64,000 nt of DNA, from contig NMRA01000033.1 in the NCBI GenBank assembly GCA_002633005.1, positions 1,038,068-1,102,067 on the forward strand, written 5' to 3'. Under the pieces are notes generated by a model. That model was not told where the DNA came from and made no database searches. It saw only the letters and a program-made list of their open reading frames with translations. Made by a program: the position numbers and the translations under genes. Of the stretch, positions 37,289 to 49,500 are shown piece after piece (position 1 is the first letter of the stretch; each line of letters begins with the position of its first letter). This stretch comes from Phoronis australis. Lineage: Eukaryota; Phoronida; Phoronidae.

Positions 37289-38406
37289 ATGGCTGAGCAA
37301 GCAGAACAAGTAGTTGATTTGGTCAACCGCGACCCCAACAGCATAAACGACAATGTGAACGTAAGTAATTTTAAAACATTTGTTAAGTCGTTAACATCGA
37401 GTTTTCTATGATGGATATTTGTTCTTGAACACTGCGAGGCAAATACTGAACCATCACGTGATCATATTCATCAATCTATGTATAAGACTGTCCAATTAAG
37501 TATTTCAAATTCATTCGGTGTGGTAGCAAAAGTAGATTTCAGCTATTGTGTTAAAAAATGAATTATCGTTGACAATTGAACATTTTGTTCATTTTAAACA
37601 AAAAAATTCTGGAAGCAGTAAGCCGTTCAGTAGCGCTAGGAAGACGCTAAAAAGCAAGATTTCGTGAGATTACGTGAGATATTGCCGTGCATTTCAAAAT
37701 AGAACACGTGATTTTGGTTAGACTTTAGCGTTACTGAACTCTACTCAGGTGTTCATCAGAATCTTTGGCAGTCATTTATTCTGCATAAAGAACAAGTTTA
37801 AACAACTGCAACGAGATCCAACTGAAAAAGCATAACGAGGCAAAAATGAGTGAAATACCTACAGGTATGTGTAAGTATGCAATTTTTAGTAGAGCAGCCA
37901 GGCATTGATACAACGATTAGCGAATTGCTCAAATCGTATTTTGGTATGCGACGGAATTACATGTAATATTGCAGTCTTAAGAATACTCCGAATCTTCTTA
38001 CATGTACAAGAACTACCAATGAAAATTTGATTATCTCATAAAGTACATTTTATGGTTTTTGGTGTTTCTCCAGGTAGTATTTGAGGACGTGATCGCTGAG
38101 CCCGAATCCGCCCACTCCATTGACTGCGTTTGGGTCAACGCCTACAAATGTTTCACTGGCGGCAAGAAATGTTGCTACCTTACCCTCTCCACCATCTGTG
38201 GTCTACCGATGGCTCTGTGTTGGGGATGCGAATTCGCCTGCATCACCTTCTGCTTCGTCTGGGATGCCGTGCCATGTTTCAAGTCTTGTGACCTCATCTG
38301 TGGGTGCTTGGTCAAATTCTACAACACCTGTATCGTTTGCTGCCTGGCACCACTGTTCGAAACGATCGGCCTCATGTTCTCCAAAATTGTCGTCAAGCAA
38401 GGATAG
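37289..38406 (+). CDS. Caveolin, gene A (134 residues, two exons)
   Basis: Caveolins are oligomeric hairpin membrane proteins that shape caveolae and bind cholesterol. Exon 1 is 37289-37360 (24 residues, ending NRDPNSINDNVN, donor GTAAGT). Exon 2 is 38074-38406 (110 residues, acceptor GGTGTTTCTCCAG, stop TAG), joined in phase 0. The caveolin signature FEDVIAEP is intact, preceded by the NRDP...N...V block typical of the family. The scaffolding region (CVWVNAYKCF) is followed by the intramembrane hairpin with the conserved Pro (CGLPMALCWG) and a C-terminal amphipathic part (CCLAPLFETIG). It has 16 Cys in exon 2, far more than the three palmitoylated Cys of human caveolin-1, and all three of those positions appear to have a Cys. 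Gene B at 46568 is a tandem paralogue. Confidence 0.96.
37623..37743 (+). mobile_element. MITE, family A, copy 2 (in caveolin A intron)
   Basis: CCGTTCAGTAGCGCTAGGA at the left and TAGCGTTACTGAACT at the right, with the shared interior AAAAAGCAAGATTTCGTGAG, TTACGTGAGATATTGCCGTG and GAACACGTGA. It is shorter than the other copies. Confidence 0.8.
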
Positions 38407-39456
38407 ATGGCGCCACATGAAAAGGCGACCTGCGGTGTTAACGCAGCAAATCATTTCGTGTGGCATGGACATACTTTTCTGTGATGTTTAATTGCTATAA
38501 TTTAGTGTCAAATATTATGTACAACACCAAAATGTGAGTAACGATATTTTCGAAATGGAATAGAATGCAATTTTGCAGAAACGTTTGTGTTTTATTGCTT
38601 TTTGTCATTATAACTTGCTCTTTCATCAAAAATCAAGAAAGTTTAATTCTGTCTTATATATTGAACCATGTCAGTTTCGCAAACATCTCTTTTAATGCCA
38701 ATTTGGCGGCATGGTGGTTGCAAAAATATTAAAATCACTGGAAAGTATCTCACTCAATTTATCCATAGAAGAAGTTCAACATAAACAGAGGCAAAAACAT
38801 GCAAAGAAATGTAGGACCATTTTACACATTCATGCGCACACGCACGCTTGTGAACAAACACACATCTCAAGACCAGTTGTCAAATTTAACACTAACCAAT
38901 ATCCAAAGAAATGAAAAGCCAAAGATGATTCTTTTATATTCAAAGTTTCCGTAATCAGCATACTCGGTAGCAGCCCTACGTTAAAAAACGCTCAAAAAGT
39001 GCGGTACATGTATGTCTATTCTGTATTTCCTAGCTAAGTATAGATGACGCTGTATGTCAAGTGTTGTAACAGATTGTCACAACTACTCTAATAGTTCGTT
39101 ATTAAGAATACACGTTTCCTGTCATAAGACCTCTTTGTTCCCTCTCTAATTGAACCCCAGGTACATAATATTTAACTTGAATGAAAACGCTACTGTAGAT
39201 GTACATGTTTCCATAATGAAGACATTTTTCCACTTGAAATGAACTACTGTGTTATCGTCTTCCTTAAAATGTTCCGATGAAGGAGTAACATTTCTGGGCC
39301 TTTGGTGCTAAGTATGATATTATCCAAACAAATGACTAAATTAATCATAGTTGACTCGTTCGTGTAATTTACCAAAGAAAACATCTCTTTACGAGAGATT
39401 ATTAAGTAAAAAGTGTTGTGTGATCTCAAAAATTACTTCTCATTGTATACACATAC

Positions 39457-39512
39457 ACGCGCGCGCACACACACACACACGCGCGCGCACACACACGCAC
39501 ACGCACACACAC
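39457..39512 (+). repeat. (CA/CG)n microsatellite
   Basis: Alternating ACGCGCGC and ACACAC runs. Confidence 0.95.
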
Positions 39513-39763
39513 ATACATTTAAAAAGAATGCCACCCGTTTTAATTAGTTTTTTTACCGTCTTAATCGGTCCCTATCCCCATCACCTCGTACATGTATATA
39601 CGGTCGATCTTGTACCTCGCTGAGAGGTGTCGCGTTAACCTGTGAGGAAGGCGAGAAACAACGCAGCGACGTCACTGTTCTTCTGCAGAGTCATGAGTGC
39701 CGCTATGGTGACATGTATCGTTACCGCTTAATTGCCCGAACTAAGAAGATGCGAGAAAAGCAA

Positions 39764-39902
39764 CCTCCCGTTCAGTAACTCTAGGACCTCGCTAAAAAGC
39801 AAGTCTTCGCGGAATTACGTGAGATATTGCCGTGTATTTTGAATGAGAACACGTAACTTAGGTTAGATTTTTGCTAGGTCCTAGCGTTACTGAACGCACG
39901 CC
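39764..39902 (+). mobile_element. MITE, family A, copy 3
   Basis: The terminal inverted repeats are nearly perfect here: the left end CGTTCAGTAACTCTAGGACC matches the reverse complement of the right end GGTCCTAGCGTTACTGAACG. The interior is as in the other copies. It ends about 10 bp before the THAP-domain remnant. Confidence 0.85.
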
Positions 39903-39911
39903 GGGTAGGCC

Positions 39912-40117
39912 TACTTTGTTTTTTCGATTTCCTCGAAACCCCGTAATTCTTCGGAAGTGGCTCACGTAGCCTACGGCAGTGAACAGTGAAAAGTGCGTAG
40001 TCTGTGGCCGGCATTTCGTAGTGATATCACTGATGAATGGAGCCGGGCTTACCAAACAGCTCATGCCAGGGAAGAAAAAGAGATTGAGGCTGAGGTTAGA
40101 TGGTGTACCTAGTGTGT
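39912..40117 (+). pseudogene. THAP-domain remnant, 5'-truncated with an in-frame stop
   Basis: Read in one plus-strand frame, the DNA gives LFFRFPRNPVILRKWLT, a TAG (39967-39969), then CVVCGRHF, then KRLRLRLDGVPSVFAFG. This follows the THAP zinc-finger order: F.RFP.(D/N)P..R.KW, C..HF, and a terminal (A/G)VPS.F. The first zinc-binding Cys pair of the domain is missing upstream, where a MITE lies. A donor-like AG|GTAGGA follows at 40117. THAP domains bind DNA in cellular THAP proteins and P-element-type transposases. The stop and truncation suggest a decayed exon. An unseen upstream exon with editing or assembly error is less likely. Confidence 0.6.
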
Positions 40118-40360
40118 TTGCGTTCGGCAGGTAGGAGGTAAAGAAACGCGGATCAGTTGTTGATCGGTTTTTGATTATGGAGTATTGTAAGCAAGTAGAC
40201 CTACAGCTAATTCAAGGCACGAGAACATAATGTTTACATGATTACTTGTTTGATGACACTCGTTAACCAAAAGTCATGGCTAGGGGCGAATCAGTCTGGT
40301 ACATGTATGTGTTGTAGACTTACTATATGTTTGAGCCTGTTGTTTACTGTACAAGGCTAC

Positions 40361-40624
40361 TTACGTGAAGCCTATAGATATCCAGTTCACAGTTACAATA
40401 TGTTACGGCAGCAATGCGAGGACAGCGCCAGGCATTTTCACGAAAGAGGTCGCTCTAGTCGGCTGGCGACTGTAATACACGCTATTGTTGGCTTTCTTAG
40501 TAAACACGGCGACAGGCACTTACTGGGCATATTCTGTAAAATGCCATTGTTATATCTACGGGTTTGGAGAGGTATGGTTCCGCGTGACGTAGACTTATTC
40601 CTTTCACAATTTCGTCAGAGATAA
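40361..40624 (+). CDS. Open segment with acceptor, unknown protein
   Basis: After TGTTGTTTACTGTACAAG an 87-codon segment runs to a TAA (40622-40624), including LATVIHAIVGFLSKHGD and RVWRGMVPRDVDLF. It looks coding-like in composition but has no recognised domain. Its phase does not match the donor after the THAP remnant 240 bp upstream, so a common gene is not supported. Confidence 0.22.
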   Translation, partial: LREAYRYPVHSYNMLRQQCEDSARHFHERGRSSRLATVIHAIVGFLSKHGDRHLLGIFCKMPLLYLRVWRGMVPRDVDLFLSQFRQR

Positions 40625-40966
40625 ATTGACTGTGACGTACAAAATTGGCACTCTGTAATTAATAATTTGACTAAATGTCAATTCTATTATACTATTAAAA
40701 CGGAACTACAGTGTGAAAAACACCCCTACCTACATGTATACTTACTCGTTTTAGGTGGTCAATGCTTTAGCTTTACATTGAAACAGTGCTGCACGCAGGT
40801 TTAACCAAGGATGAGAGAATTTGAGGAGTGGAGCTTAAGCAATACTTGGTAAATTGGAACCGAGATTCATTATTACTTGTTTCATGTGTCACTGCCGTGT
40901 CATTTGTGATGTGCAGTGCTGACGAATATGACACATGATGCATCAGTAGTTAAATTATTTCAAAGA

Positions 40967-41209
40967 CAGTGGCAGATCTACGATTTCAGTAAGGGGGGGT
41001 TTAGGATTCGAGAGAATCCGAGGCGCCTAGCGCCGAGGAGAAGGAAGGTCGCGAGAGGGTTTCCCTCCTCCCGTGTAAGATTTTTTTGGGATTTTTAGTA
41101 GCTAATTTCGTTTTTCTGGCGATTTTTTTTCCAGTTTTTATTTTTGATCCTGTCCCGAGGGGGGGGGGGGGTTTAAACCCCCTGAACCCCCCCTGTAGAT
41201 CCGCCTCTG
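40967..41209 (+). mobile_element. Non-autonomous DNA-transposon-like element, family B, copy 2
   Basis: It begins CAGTGGCAGATCTACG, ends TAGATCCGCCTCTG, and is flanked on both sides by AAAGA (40962-40966 and 41210-41214), a possible 5-bp target duplication. The interior matches 25604-25835, including a G-run/C-run pair near the right end. Confidence 0.75.
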
Positions 41210-41777
41210 AAAGATATGACTTTTTTCAACTAAAAAGTCTGGCGCTATCTTTCAAGAGCAACAATGCTAAGAGTTGAAATTTTATCATTTTAAAGTTGTA
41301 ATGTAAACTGTGAGACCAAGGCCTACATGCAATAAACATTTCTGATTTGTGATTTACTTTATTTGCAGTTTTCTACAAACGTGCACTTATATTCTGAATT
41401 TTTACATTCCGTAGTAAGTTATTTTGCTTTCAAAGCAAACGCTTGTAAACTTTCTTCGATTCCTTCGGCTTAACACCAAGAGTGTACGTGTTTAATTTGA
41501 AAAAAATTCACGAACAAGGGGTGGACGTACATTTGCGCCGGAACTGGTCCAGCAGGTCCAGCGATGGTTGGAGCAATATTTTCCATAAAGTACGTCCGCA
41601 AAAAAGGCATTTTGAGGCCTTTACAATGCACCAAATGAAACTTTAATTCTCTTCGAATTCGGGTTGCAACGTTATCCACCAATGCAATTTGTTGCTCCAC
41701 TTGATGTATTTAGAAAGGCCGGCATGATCATTCTGGAATGAAAGAAATATGCAAACTATGTTCAAGATAAGAATTTG

Positions 41778-42004
41778 TATCGCGTAGTTCGCGTAGAGAT
41801 GATCATGTTATTTGGACTTAACAATATCATATAGTTCGCGTAGAGAGTGTTATTTGAACTTAACAATATCGCATAGTTCTCGTAGGGATGATCATGTTAT
41901 CTGGACTTAACAATATCGCATAGTTCTCGTAGGGATGATCATGTTATCTGGACTTAACAATATCGCATAGTTCGCGTAGGGATGATCATGTTATTTGGAC
42001 TTAA
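41778..42004 (+). repeat. 47-bp tandem repeat, 5 copies
   Basis: The unit is TATCGCATAGTTCTCGTAGGGATGATCATGTTATCTGGACTTAACAA in part form. The second unit lacks the GATGATCAT block. Confidence 0.9.
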
Positions 42005-43213
42005 TGCATACAGCTGCTGGTTCTACGTTTTTGAGGATTCTGTCTGGAAAGTTTCCGGGAATGATTCAATACAGGTACATGTATAAAACATGTACTTTAG
42101 ACGGAGGTAATTTCGGAGACATGGTGAGGGCTACAACTTGTCCAAGTTACAACTATCCCGGCTCTCCTTGGCTTATTTTTGATATTCAACTCAGTTGACT
42201 CAATGGTATTTAAGCAAATGTGTGTGTGCGAGTGTTGCACGTAGACTCCTCACACAAGCCAAAGCCATAGGTGGGTGGGGCAGTATTCTAAGAATTTTTT
42301 TCCTGCATCTCTCCAACCTTCGTACCAACTTCTCGAACCACCGCGTCCAGCACAGTTTGTCCCCTTCTTTTGTCATAATGAACTTCTCCGGTGTCATGGT
42401 GGCGCTTTTCAGAGTATGCAGCTCCGACTTGGATAGTTTGGTGCCATTCGAATTGGAGCACGGGGGACGGCCCTTTTAGAAAGCAGAGAGTGCGATCAGT
42501 GCATGGGACAAATTAAACCTGCACATGGTAACACATTGGATAGTGAGTGGAGAAACGAACGCAGAATCGCTATGCAAAGGTGAAAGCAAATTCGACTGGT
42601 ATACTGACACAGTCTGAAACAGATTACAGTAATAGTTAACGTTTGTACGTTTCCTCGTCTTATATCGATATTTTTGTCTGAGGTGGCAAAGATCAGATTC
42701 TTTTGCTTGTGTTTGCTCTACATCCACATCACTGTGGGTGGACCCACCGCTTATCAGCTCCACTATTGACGCAGAACAGATTTGATGTTCTACAAAAAAT
42801 TTTTGACTCCGTGAGGTAATCAAAGTTAATTTTGTCATCAAATGTTTATTATCGGATGTGACGAAAAATATAATGTAAAATAACTTAAGCTAAGCCCATA
42901 AAGCACTAAAAAGTATTATAGTGTAGATGTGTTTGATGTCTTGCCATAATGCAAAGTTTCTCTCATTTTGGAAAGCAGCATAACGGATTTGATAAACCGG
43001 ACATTTCTTCAGCAAAAACAAGGCATTTTGAATGTTTGGTACCAGATCAGTGTATCTATTCATAAGACTCACATGTAAAACACTCACAATATAGACATTG
43101 ACCTTCGAATATGTTCATGGATTTTGTACTGCACGATGAACTTTTAATTGCCTGACGATGAAAAACCTTTGTTGCGAAATTTGTGATTTTCCTGTAACAC
43201 CGCATGAATGGAC

Positions 43214-43853
43214 CGTTTAGATTGCACGTCAGTTTATAGAGAGTTGCAACACCGTAACATTTTAGATTGCACGTAAGTTTGTAAGAGAGTTGCAACACCG
43301 TAACATTTTAGATTGCACGTCAGTTTATAAGAGAGTTGCAACACCGTAACATTTTAGATTGTACGTCACTTTGTAAGAGAGTTGCAACACCGTAAAATTT
43401 TAGATTGTACGTCAGTTTATAAGAGAGTTGCAACACCGTATCATTTTAGATTGTACGTCAGTTTATAAGAGAGTTGGAACACCGTAACATTTAGATTGTA
43501 CGTCAGTTTATAAGAGAGTTGCAACACCGTAATATTTTAGATTGCACGTCACTTTGTAAGAGAGTTGCAACACCGTAAAATTTTAGATTGTACGTCACTT
43601 TATAAGAGAATTGCAACACCGTAACATTTAGATTGTACGTCAGTTTATAAGAGAGTTGCAACACCGTAACATTTTAGATTGTACGTCAGTTTATAAGAGA
43701 GTTGCAACACCGTAACATTTTAGATTTTACGTCAGTTGATAAGTGAGTTGCAACACCGTAACATTTTAGATTGTACGTCAGTTTATAAGAGAGTTGCAAC
43801 ACCGTAACATTTTAGATTGTACATCAGTTTGTACATGTAAGTGAGTTGCAAAA
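43214..43853 (+). repeat. 46-bp minisatellite, about 14 copies
   Basis: Repeated GTTGCAACACCGTAA then CATTTTAGATTGTACGTCAG then TTTATAAGAGA. Units differ by a few points (TGCACG/TGTACG, CAGTTTAT/CACTTTGT) in an interleaved pattern that suggests multi-unit duplications. Confidence 0.95.
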
Positions 43854-44639
43854 CTTGATGTACTTTTGCTCAAAAAAGATTTCGACAAGAGAGTTTTAAA
43901 AAAACTTTGCAAGAGATCAGTTGAAAAATTTTCATTCCGGGTCTTTCATATCCAGTTTTAATTTAAATGTAATCCAAGTAATATTATGTAGAATAACAAT
44001 GGTTTTCATGAAAAAACATCAAATGTGGGATTCTGATTTGAATAATTTTTCAGAACATGGCGAGCGCTGTCGCCGTTTTTATGAAACAGAAGTCTGGTTT
44101 GTAAGCGTACTTAAGCCTGTTTTACTGCCTCCCACTTAATTTCTCTCATTTGTATAATTGTCTGAGACGAACCATTATTTAACTGACCATTTTTAATTCA
44201 ATACACGCTGTTCCTATTTGCGTAACCCGGCTATATGAGATTCGAAACTAGTGTGCGCACTTGTAACGTTACCCGAAGCAAAGTCTGTTCTTTATGCGGG
44301 CACGGTGGTGGGCGTGGTAATCACTACTTTATAACCTGGCGTTTATCCCCATGATTATGGCTCAAGTTAATGAACATTAGTGAAGCCCTTTAGCATCAAT
44401 TTCTATTCATCTGTTTTAAGTACACCAGTTTACCCCCACTATTAACTGAGTGAACAATTAACAACCTGGGAGATCTACCCCAAACTAAGCGCTCGTTTTC
44501 AACTGAAGCAGACGCAAAAAGTGTAAAGTAATTTTTTTATCCTCGATTGAAAATGGGATTCTGCTGCTATTTGAAGTCTAACTAAACCCGCCTTCCTTCT
44601 CAGAAACAACCTTCAGCACTAGTTAGGAAATTGGCCCGT

Positions 44640-44720
44640 CTCACTTTTTCTTTAGTGAAAATAGATGTGATTTCTGAGCTTGAAAGAACTGGATGTTCAT
44701 TTTTGCTGATGATGGGTTGC
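44640..44720 (+). repeat. Dispersed repeat, GAAAGAACTG family, copy 1
   Basis: TGATTTCTGAGCTTGAAAGAACTGGATGTTCAT aligns loosely with 54160-54230 and 55700-55740. Confidence 0.3.
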
Positions 44721-46567
44721 GTTCCAGCTAGGCGCCTGCAAACTCTCCCGTCGTGGAAAAAACTAGTTTGGTCACGTGCTTCTCTTACAATGTACTATGC
44801 CAACATTTCTCGAAATTTTGAGTGAAGTTTCCGGGAGGTTATGCGTCTACCGAGCCGTGATCTGGGTTTTCGGGTTGCCTTTGCCCCTCCGCGATCGCCG
44901 AGTCATTTTCATTCGTCGGTGTTGTAAGGCTTCATGTAGATACGCTCGGGCGCGCAGACATCAAGTGAGCCGGGACTGTGCCACTAAAACGTTTAGTGTT
45001 GGCGGCCAGTGACTTGAACTGTGCGACCCGTGTGTTCGGGGAGCCCCTGATCCGAGCTAAAGAAAACAAAGTCCGCTGAGGAGGTAAAACGATTCCATGA
45101 CCCTCCCCTATAGACCAACTGACCTAACTAATTAACTCCATCAGTTGTCTTGGGGGAACAGAGGACACCAACACCACGGTACAAATTACATGGCCTCGCC
45201 CCTGAACTCCTCTCACTGAAAACTGTTCCAGCGGTGATCAAACGTCACCTTTTGGCAATCATGTCCCGCAAACGCCGGCATCTAGTGCACTAGTCCTGCT
45301 GGACCACGGTTTCGTCGGGGACTGTCGTTTGCGCGATATGGAACTAGTTTCATTACCTGGATCGAATGGAGTATTTTCGGTACGTATAAATTTTGCGTGC
45401 GAGGCGCAAATTTGGTGATACCGATCCTGTGTCTACTTCGATCAGTTGAAATGAGTCGCGGTCATGGATTCGTTTCCACTACCTGTTCTAAGACCTTGTA
45501 ATAAATGGCCGTAATAACAACAAAGTCTTTTGTCGTACATCAACTGTAGGTTGTTGAATTCTAAACATTTGTGTTGTTGCTAGTCATGGGTTGTAAAGGT
45601 TGGTGAAAATGGTTTTCTTGATAGTTATGTAACAATCGTTGACCCGTTGTAATCTCTCCATAAGCTCTACAAGTGGGTCTCAAAAACAACGCAGCGCGCT
45701 GTTGTGGCAACATGAACATGTAACATGAAAGATTTGAAGGCTAAACCTTTCACATCTGACCCGATATGAATGCGACAATCCCGAAGTTTTCGCGCAAAAA
45801 TACCTTCATAGAAAACTAGCGGATTAAAATTTCATCAATATTCAATTTATTACTTTTCTTTACAGCACCGTGAAGTTATCATTTTATTTGTGAGCAAGTA
45901 AATCAATTGCGACACGGTCGTCAATTCGCTGGCATCAGGCTTGATCATTCGGCGTGGCCTATACTAAAGTTTGCACAAAACAATGGATGGCCGATGACCC
46001 AACCTTTTAATTATTTAAATTCTGTTTGACGCACTAGTGAAGAGCCATTCCATCGCCTGGAAAACACAAACGTTGGTATGAGACTGTTGTATAATCAAAC
46101 TAGTTCTTGAGGAAAGTGTATTATAGCAACAAAACCTGTTTTGTGGACACTGATTCAGCATATTCTACACGGAGCATCTCAGTCAAGCCTGTTCATAGCT
46201 TGAATCGCCAGTCTGAGAAAATGGCTACTAATTCATGTGAAGCTGCCAGATTTAGTTACTAATGGAAAGTCGATGAGCAGAAATTATCTTTTCATGCGGG
46301 GGTGACCATGACGATAGATCGTTACAAGCAACCACTTGTGAACAACAGTCGACGGCCTGGTAGCCTTGGTCACTACTAGGCTCGCTACTATGGGCCCACT
46401 GATTTGCTGGCCGCCACCCGGCTATGGTTACATGGTATTGTCAACAAAGGTTGCTAAGGCACACGACAATAAAACATATATGCCACTGGAGGCGGGGACA
46501 TTTGCATCGACCGAAACGGGGTTTGTGAAGCTGCATTTGGATTTTGATAGCAACTGAATTGGCGAAG

Positions 46568-49500
46568 ATGGGTGACGACGGTGGACCTGATTTGGCGAAC
46601 AGAGATCCCAATGAGTTGAACCAAAATGTTAGGGTAAGTGAAGGATTTCCATTTTGTTCATTTCATTTCCGTATCGAACTAGAATAAATTAGTTTCAGTC
46701 ATTTTTGTAAGAGAACCGAACATGTTAAAATTAATCAAACCCAATTTTTACTATGCTAGCAAAGCGTGAATTTAAACTGTTCATTGGTGATGTGGTTAAA
46801 TCGACAAAAAAGATGTAAAAAGATAAAGTGGCTATTTTTTACTTAATTGTTGTAACACTTAAAATGAAAATGACCTCACGGGGCACTCTGAACAGGAACG
46901 ACAATACAATGCAGTTCGTTAATTACGTGAAGTGTTGAGATTAAAGATGAATATGAAAGGCCTTGAGACTGTAAATATAAGTTATAGGTTGTTAATAAAT
47001 AATAATGATATTTACAATGAATCACGATACAGGATAACAACGTAAAAGTGAAGACGGAAATGAATAATATTGAATCACACGACATCGGTTGTAATAGATT
47101 TGAATGCATTAATACTGTAGAATAAGATTGCCTATTTACTGTGTAAGAGAGATTCCTGTTGCAGTTCTAAGATTGACTTCTAATCGGTCTCCATGCAATT
47201 CATATTTAATGCGACATTACTTGCAACAGTAGTGGATTGTATATTAAAATGCCTGACAATCCTGGAATGTCCATTTGACGTTCGTAAACTGCACTACTGA
47301 TGAACGAGATGTTCAATGGTAAAACATCCGTGTTCTCCTATTGCTAAATACCCTCAAAAATTTTCTGGGCATAGACATTTAATGGTGCACTAATTACTGA
47401 ATAACGATTATTTGGAGTTGCGAAAAGTGTAACGTTCCATACAGTACATGAGTGACGGGGGTAATACAGTACGACACGGAGGACTCTAAATTCGTCAATT
47501 AATATTTTCAAACAAAAAATAAAAATCAAAGTGTACTTTAGTGGCCATTTGACTTCTCTGAAAGTGTTCAGCTATACGTTACCACATAACGGACATCAAC
47601 AAATGTTGTTACCAACAACTGACCGAGATTGGCGTTTACGTAACCTGAGCGTAATTCCTGCGCGCTATCAACAGCGTTTCTGAATGCAGGCTGTTGCAGG
47701 CAACGCATCAACAGAATTCAAACAAAGAACCTATTCACCAGCGGAAAGTAACGTGAATGGTAATCTGTGAGAGCGTGATTTTCATGAAACGTAACTTGTA
47801 CACTAGGTTTGTGTTTGCGTGGGAACGCGAGGCTTGCAAAACACAACAGGATTTATATACACTTACATTTACAAGAAAGTGTGGCTATTGAATTCAATTC
47901 GAAACCAATAACTGTTTTTGTTCGCTTTTTATTTTTCCCGACGTAACTACCTGTAGAAAAAAAAATGTAAAGGATCAAAGTTCAAGTCGTTGATAATTTG
48001 AGAACCACACATGATAGACAAACTTCAAACAAACGCGACGTATCACCAGCAACGCATTCAACCCTGTATCCTTCGGCGCCATGACATCATGAATAGCCAA
48101 CTCCAACAGGGCAGTCACAAGTCGAGATCAATAACCGTCTAGCGGCGAGGACATCAAGCCAAAACCACGTACTCTCATCGAAAATACACTTCGCTATCGC
48201 GTGGAATCTCGCAATACCTTGTTTTTGTAGCGAGACATTGGCGTAGCTAAACTCTATTCCGGCCTCTCGTTCAGTAACGCTAGGACCTCGCTAAAAAGCA
48301 AGACTTCGCGAGATTACGTGAGATATTGCCGTGCATTTTAAATGAGAACATGTGACTTTGACTAGGTTTTAGCTAGGTCCTAGCGTAGGTCCTAGCGTCT
48401 ACTGAACGCACGCCTGGTTACACAGCGACATTTGAATCTTACCCCCAATGCCGCCGCGGCAATATCCGTCAAGCAGATAGTATAGCCTCCTTTTGCGCCA
48501 TTGGAGTTTCTCATGTAATTTTTGGTGCCTTCAATTTGTCCACGTTTTTCTCGACTGCATTAACTGTACTAGCTGGACCTTCCAANGAAACCAATAACTG
48601 TTTTTGTTCGCTTTTTATTTTTCCCGACGTAACGACGTGTAAAAAAAATGTAAAGGACTATGATCAAAGTTCAAGTCGTTGATAATTTGAGAACCACACA
48701 TGATAGACAAACTTCAAACAAACGCGACGTATCACCAGCAACGCATTCAACCCTGTATCCTTCGGCGCCATGACATCATGAATAGCCAACTCCAACAGGG
48801 CAGTCACAAGTCGAGATCAATAACCGTCTAGCGGCGAGGACATCAAGCCAAAACCACGTACTCTCATCGAAAATACACTTCGCTATCTCGTGGAATCTCG
48901 CAATACCTTGTTTTTGTAGCTAGACATTAGCGTAACTAAACTCTATTCCGGGTTACACAGCGACATTTGAATCTTACCCACAATGCCGCCGCGGCAACAT
49001 CCGTCAAGCAGATAGTATAGCCTCCTTTTGCGCCATTGGAGTTTCTCATGTAATTTGTTGGTGCCTTTAATTTGTCCACGTTTTTCTCGACTGCATTAAC
49101 TGTTCTAGCTGGACCTTCCAATGCTACATGGAGCGAAGTTTTACTGCTGTGTCGTTGGCTACAGCTCTTAGGAGCATTCAAGGACGCGATATTTCCTGTC
49201 ACAATTCCTAAAATCAGCCCGCCATTTCTCAATAAAACGAGGCCATGACAACGAGTTTTCGTATCTCCAAGAGATGGGAGATTCTATCTGGTACCGTCCT
49301 CTTAGTGAATGAGTTAGGCTGCAGCACCGCCGAAACGGAACGCTGCAATCGGATCCAGCCATTTCTTCTGATTTTTTTTTTGAATTACCTCAAGACCCTC
49401 TGTCATACCTAAAAGAGGTGCACGCAATCAACACGACTACATGGCGTTGTCTTCAGATTAGTTTGTCTGATGTCAGTAACGTGGGGTCTGAAAACCAACA

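Noticed and set aside
37845-37867. Alternative first exon (MSEIPT) in caveolin A intron before GTATGT
   Set aside because: It would join caveolin exon 2 out of frame.
38120-38491. Other-frame open segments over caveolin A and B second exons
   Set aside because: Shadows of the caveolin frame, no independent signals.
42200-42397. Minus-strand frame faintly like a retrotransposon gag start (TPEKF...W.RWFEK)
   Set aside because: Similarity is too short and no protease or reverse transcriptase follows.
48936-49232. 98-codon minus-strand frame with a GTAAGA donor in the duplicated block
   Set aside because: The paired copy carries a 1-bp length change in the same region, so the frame is not maintained; no domain.
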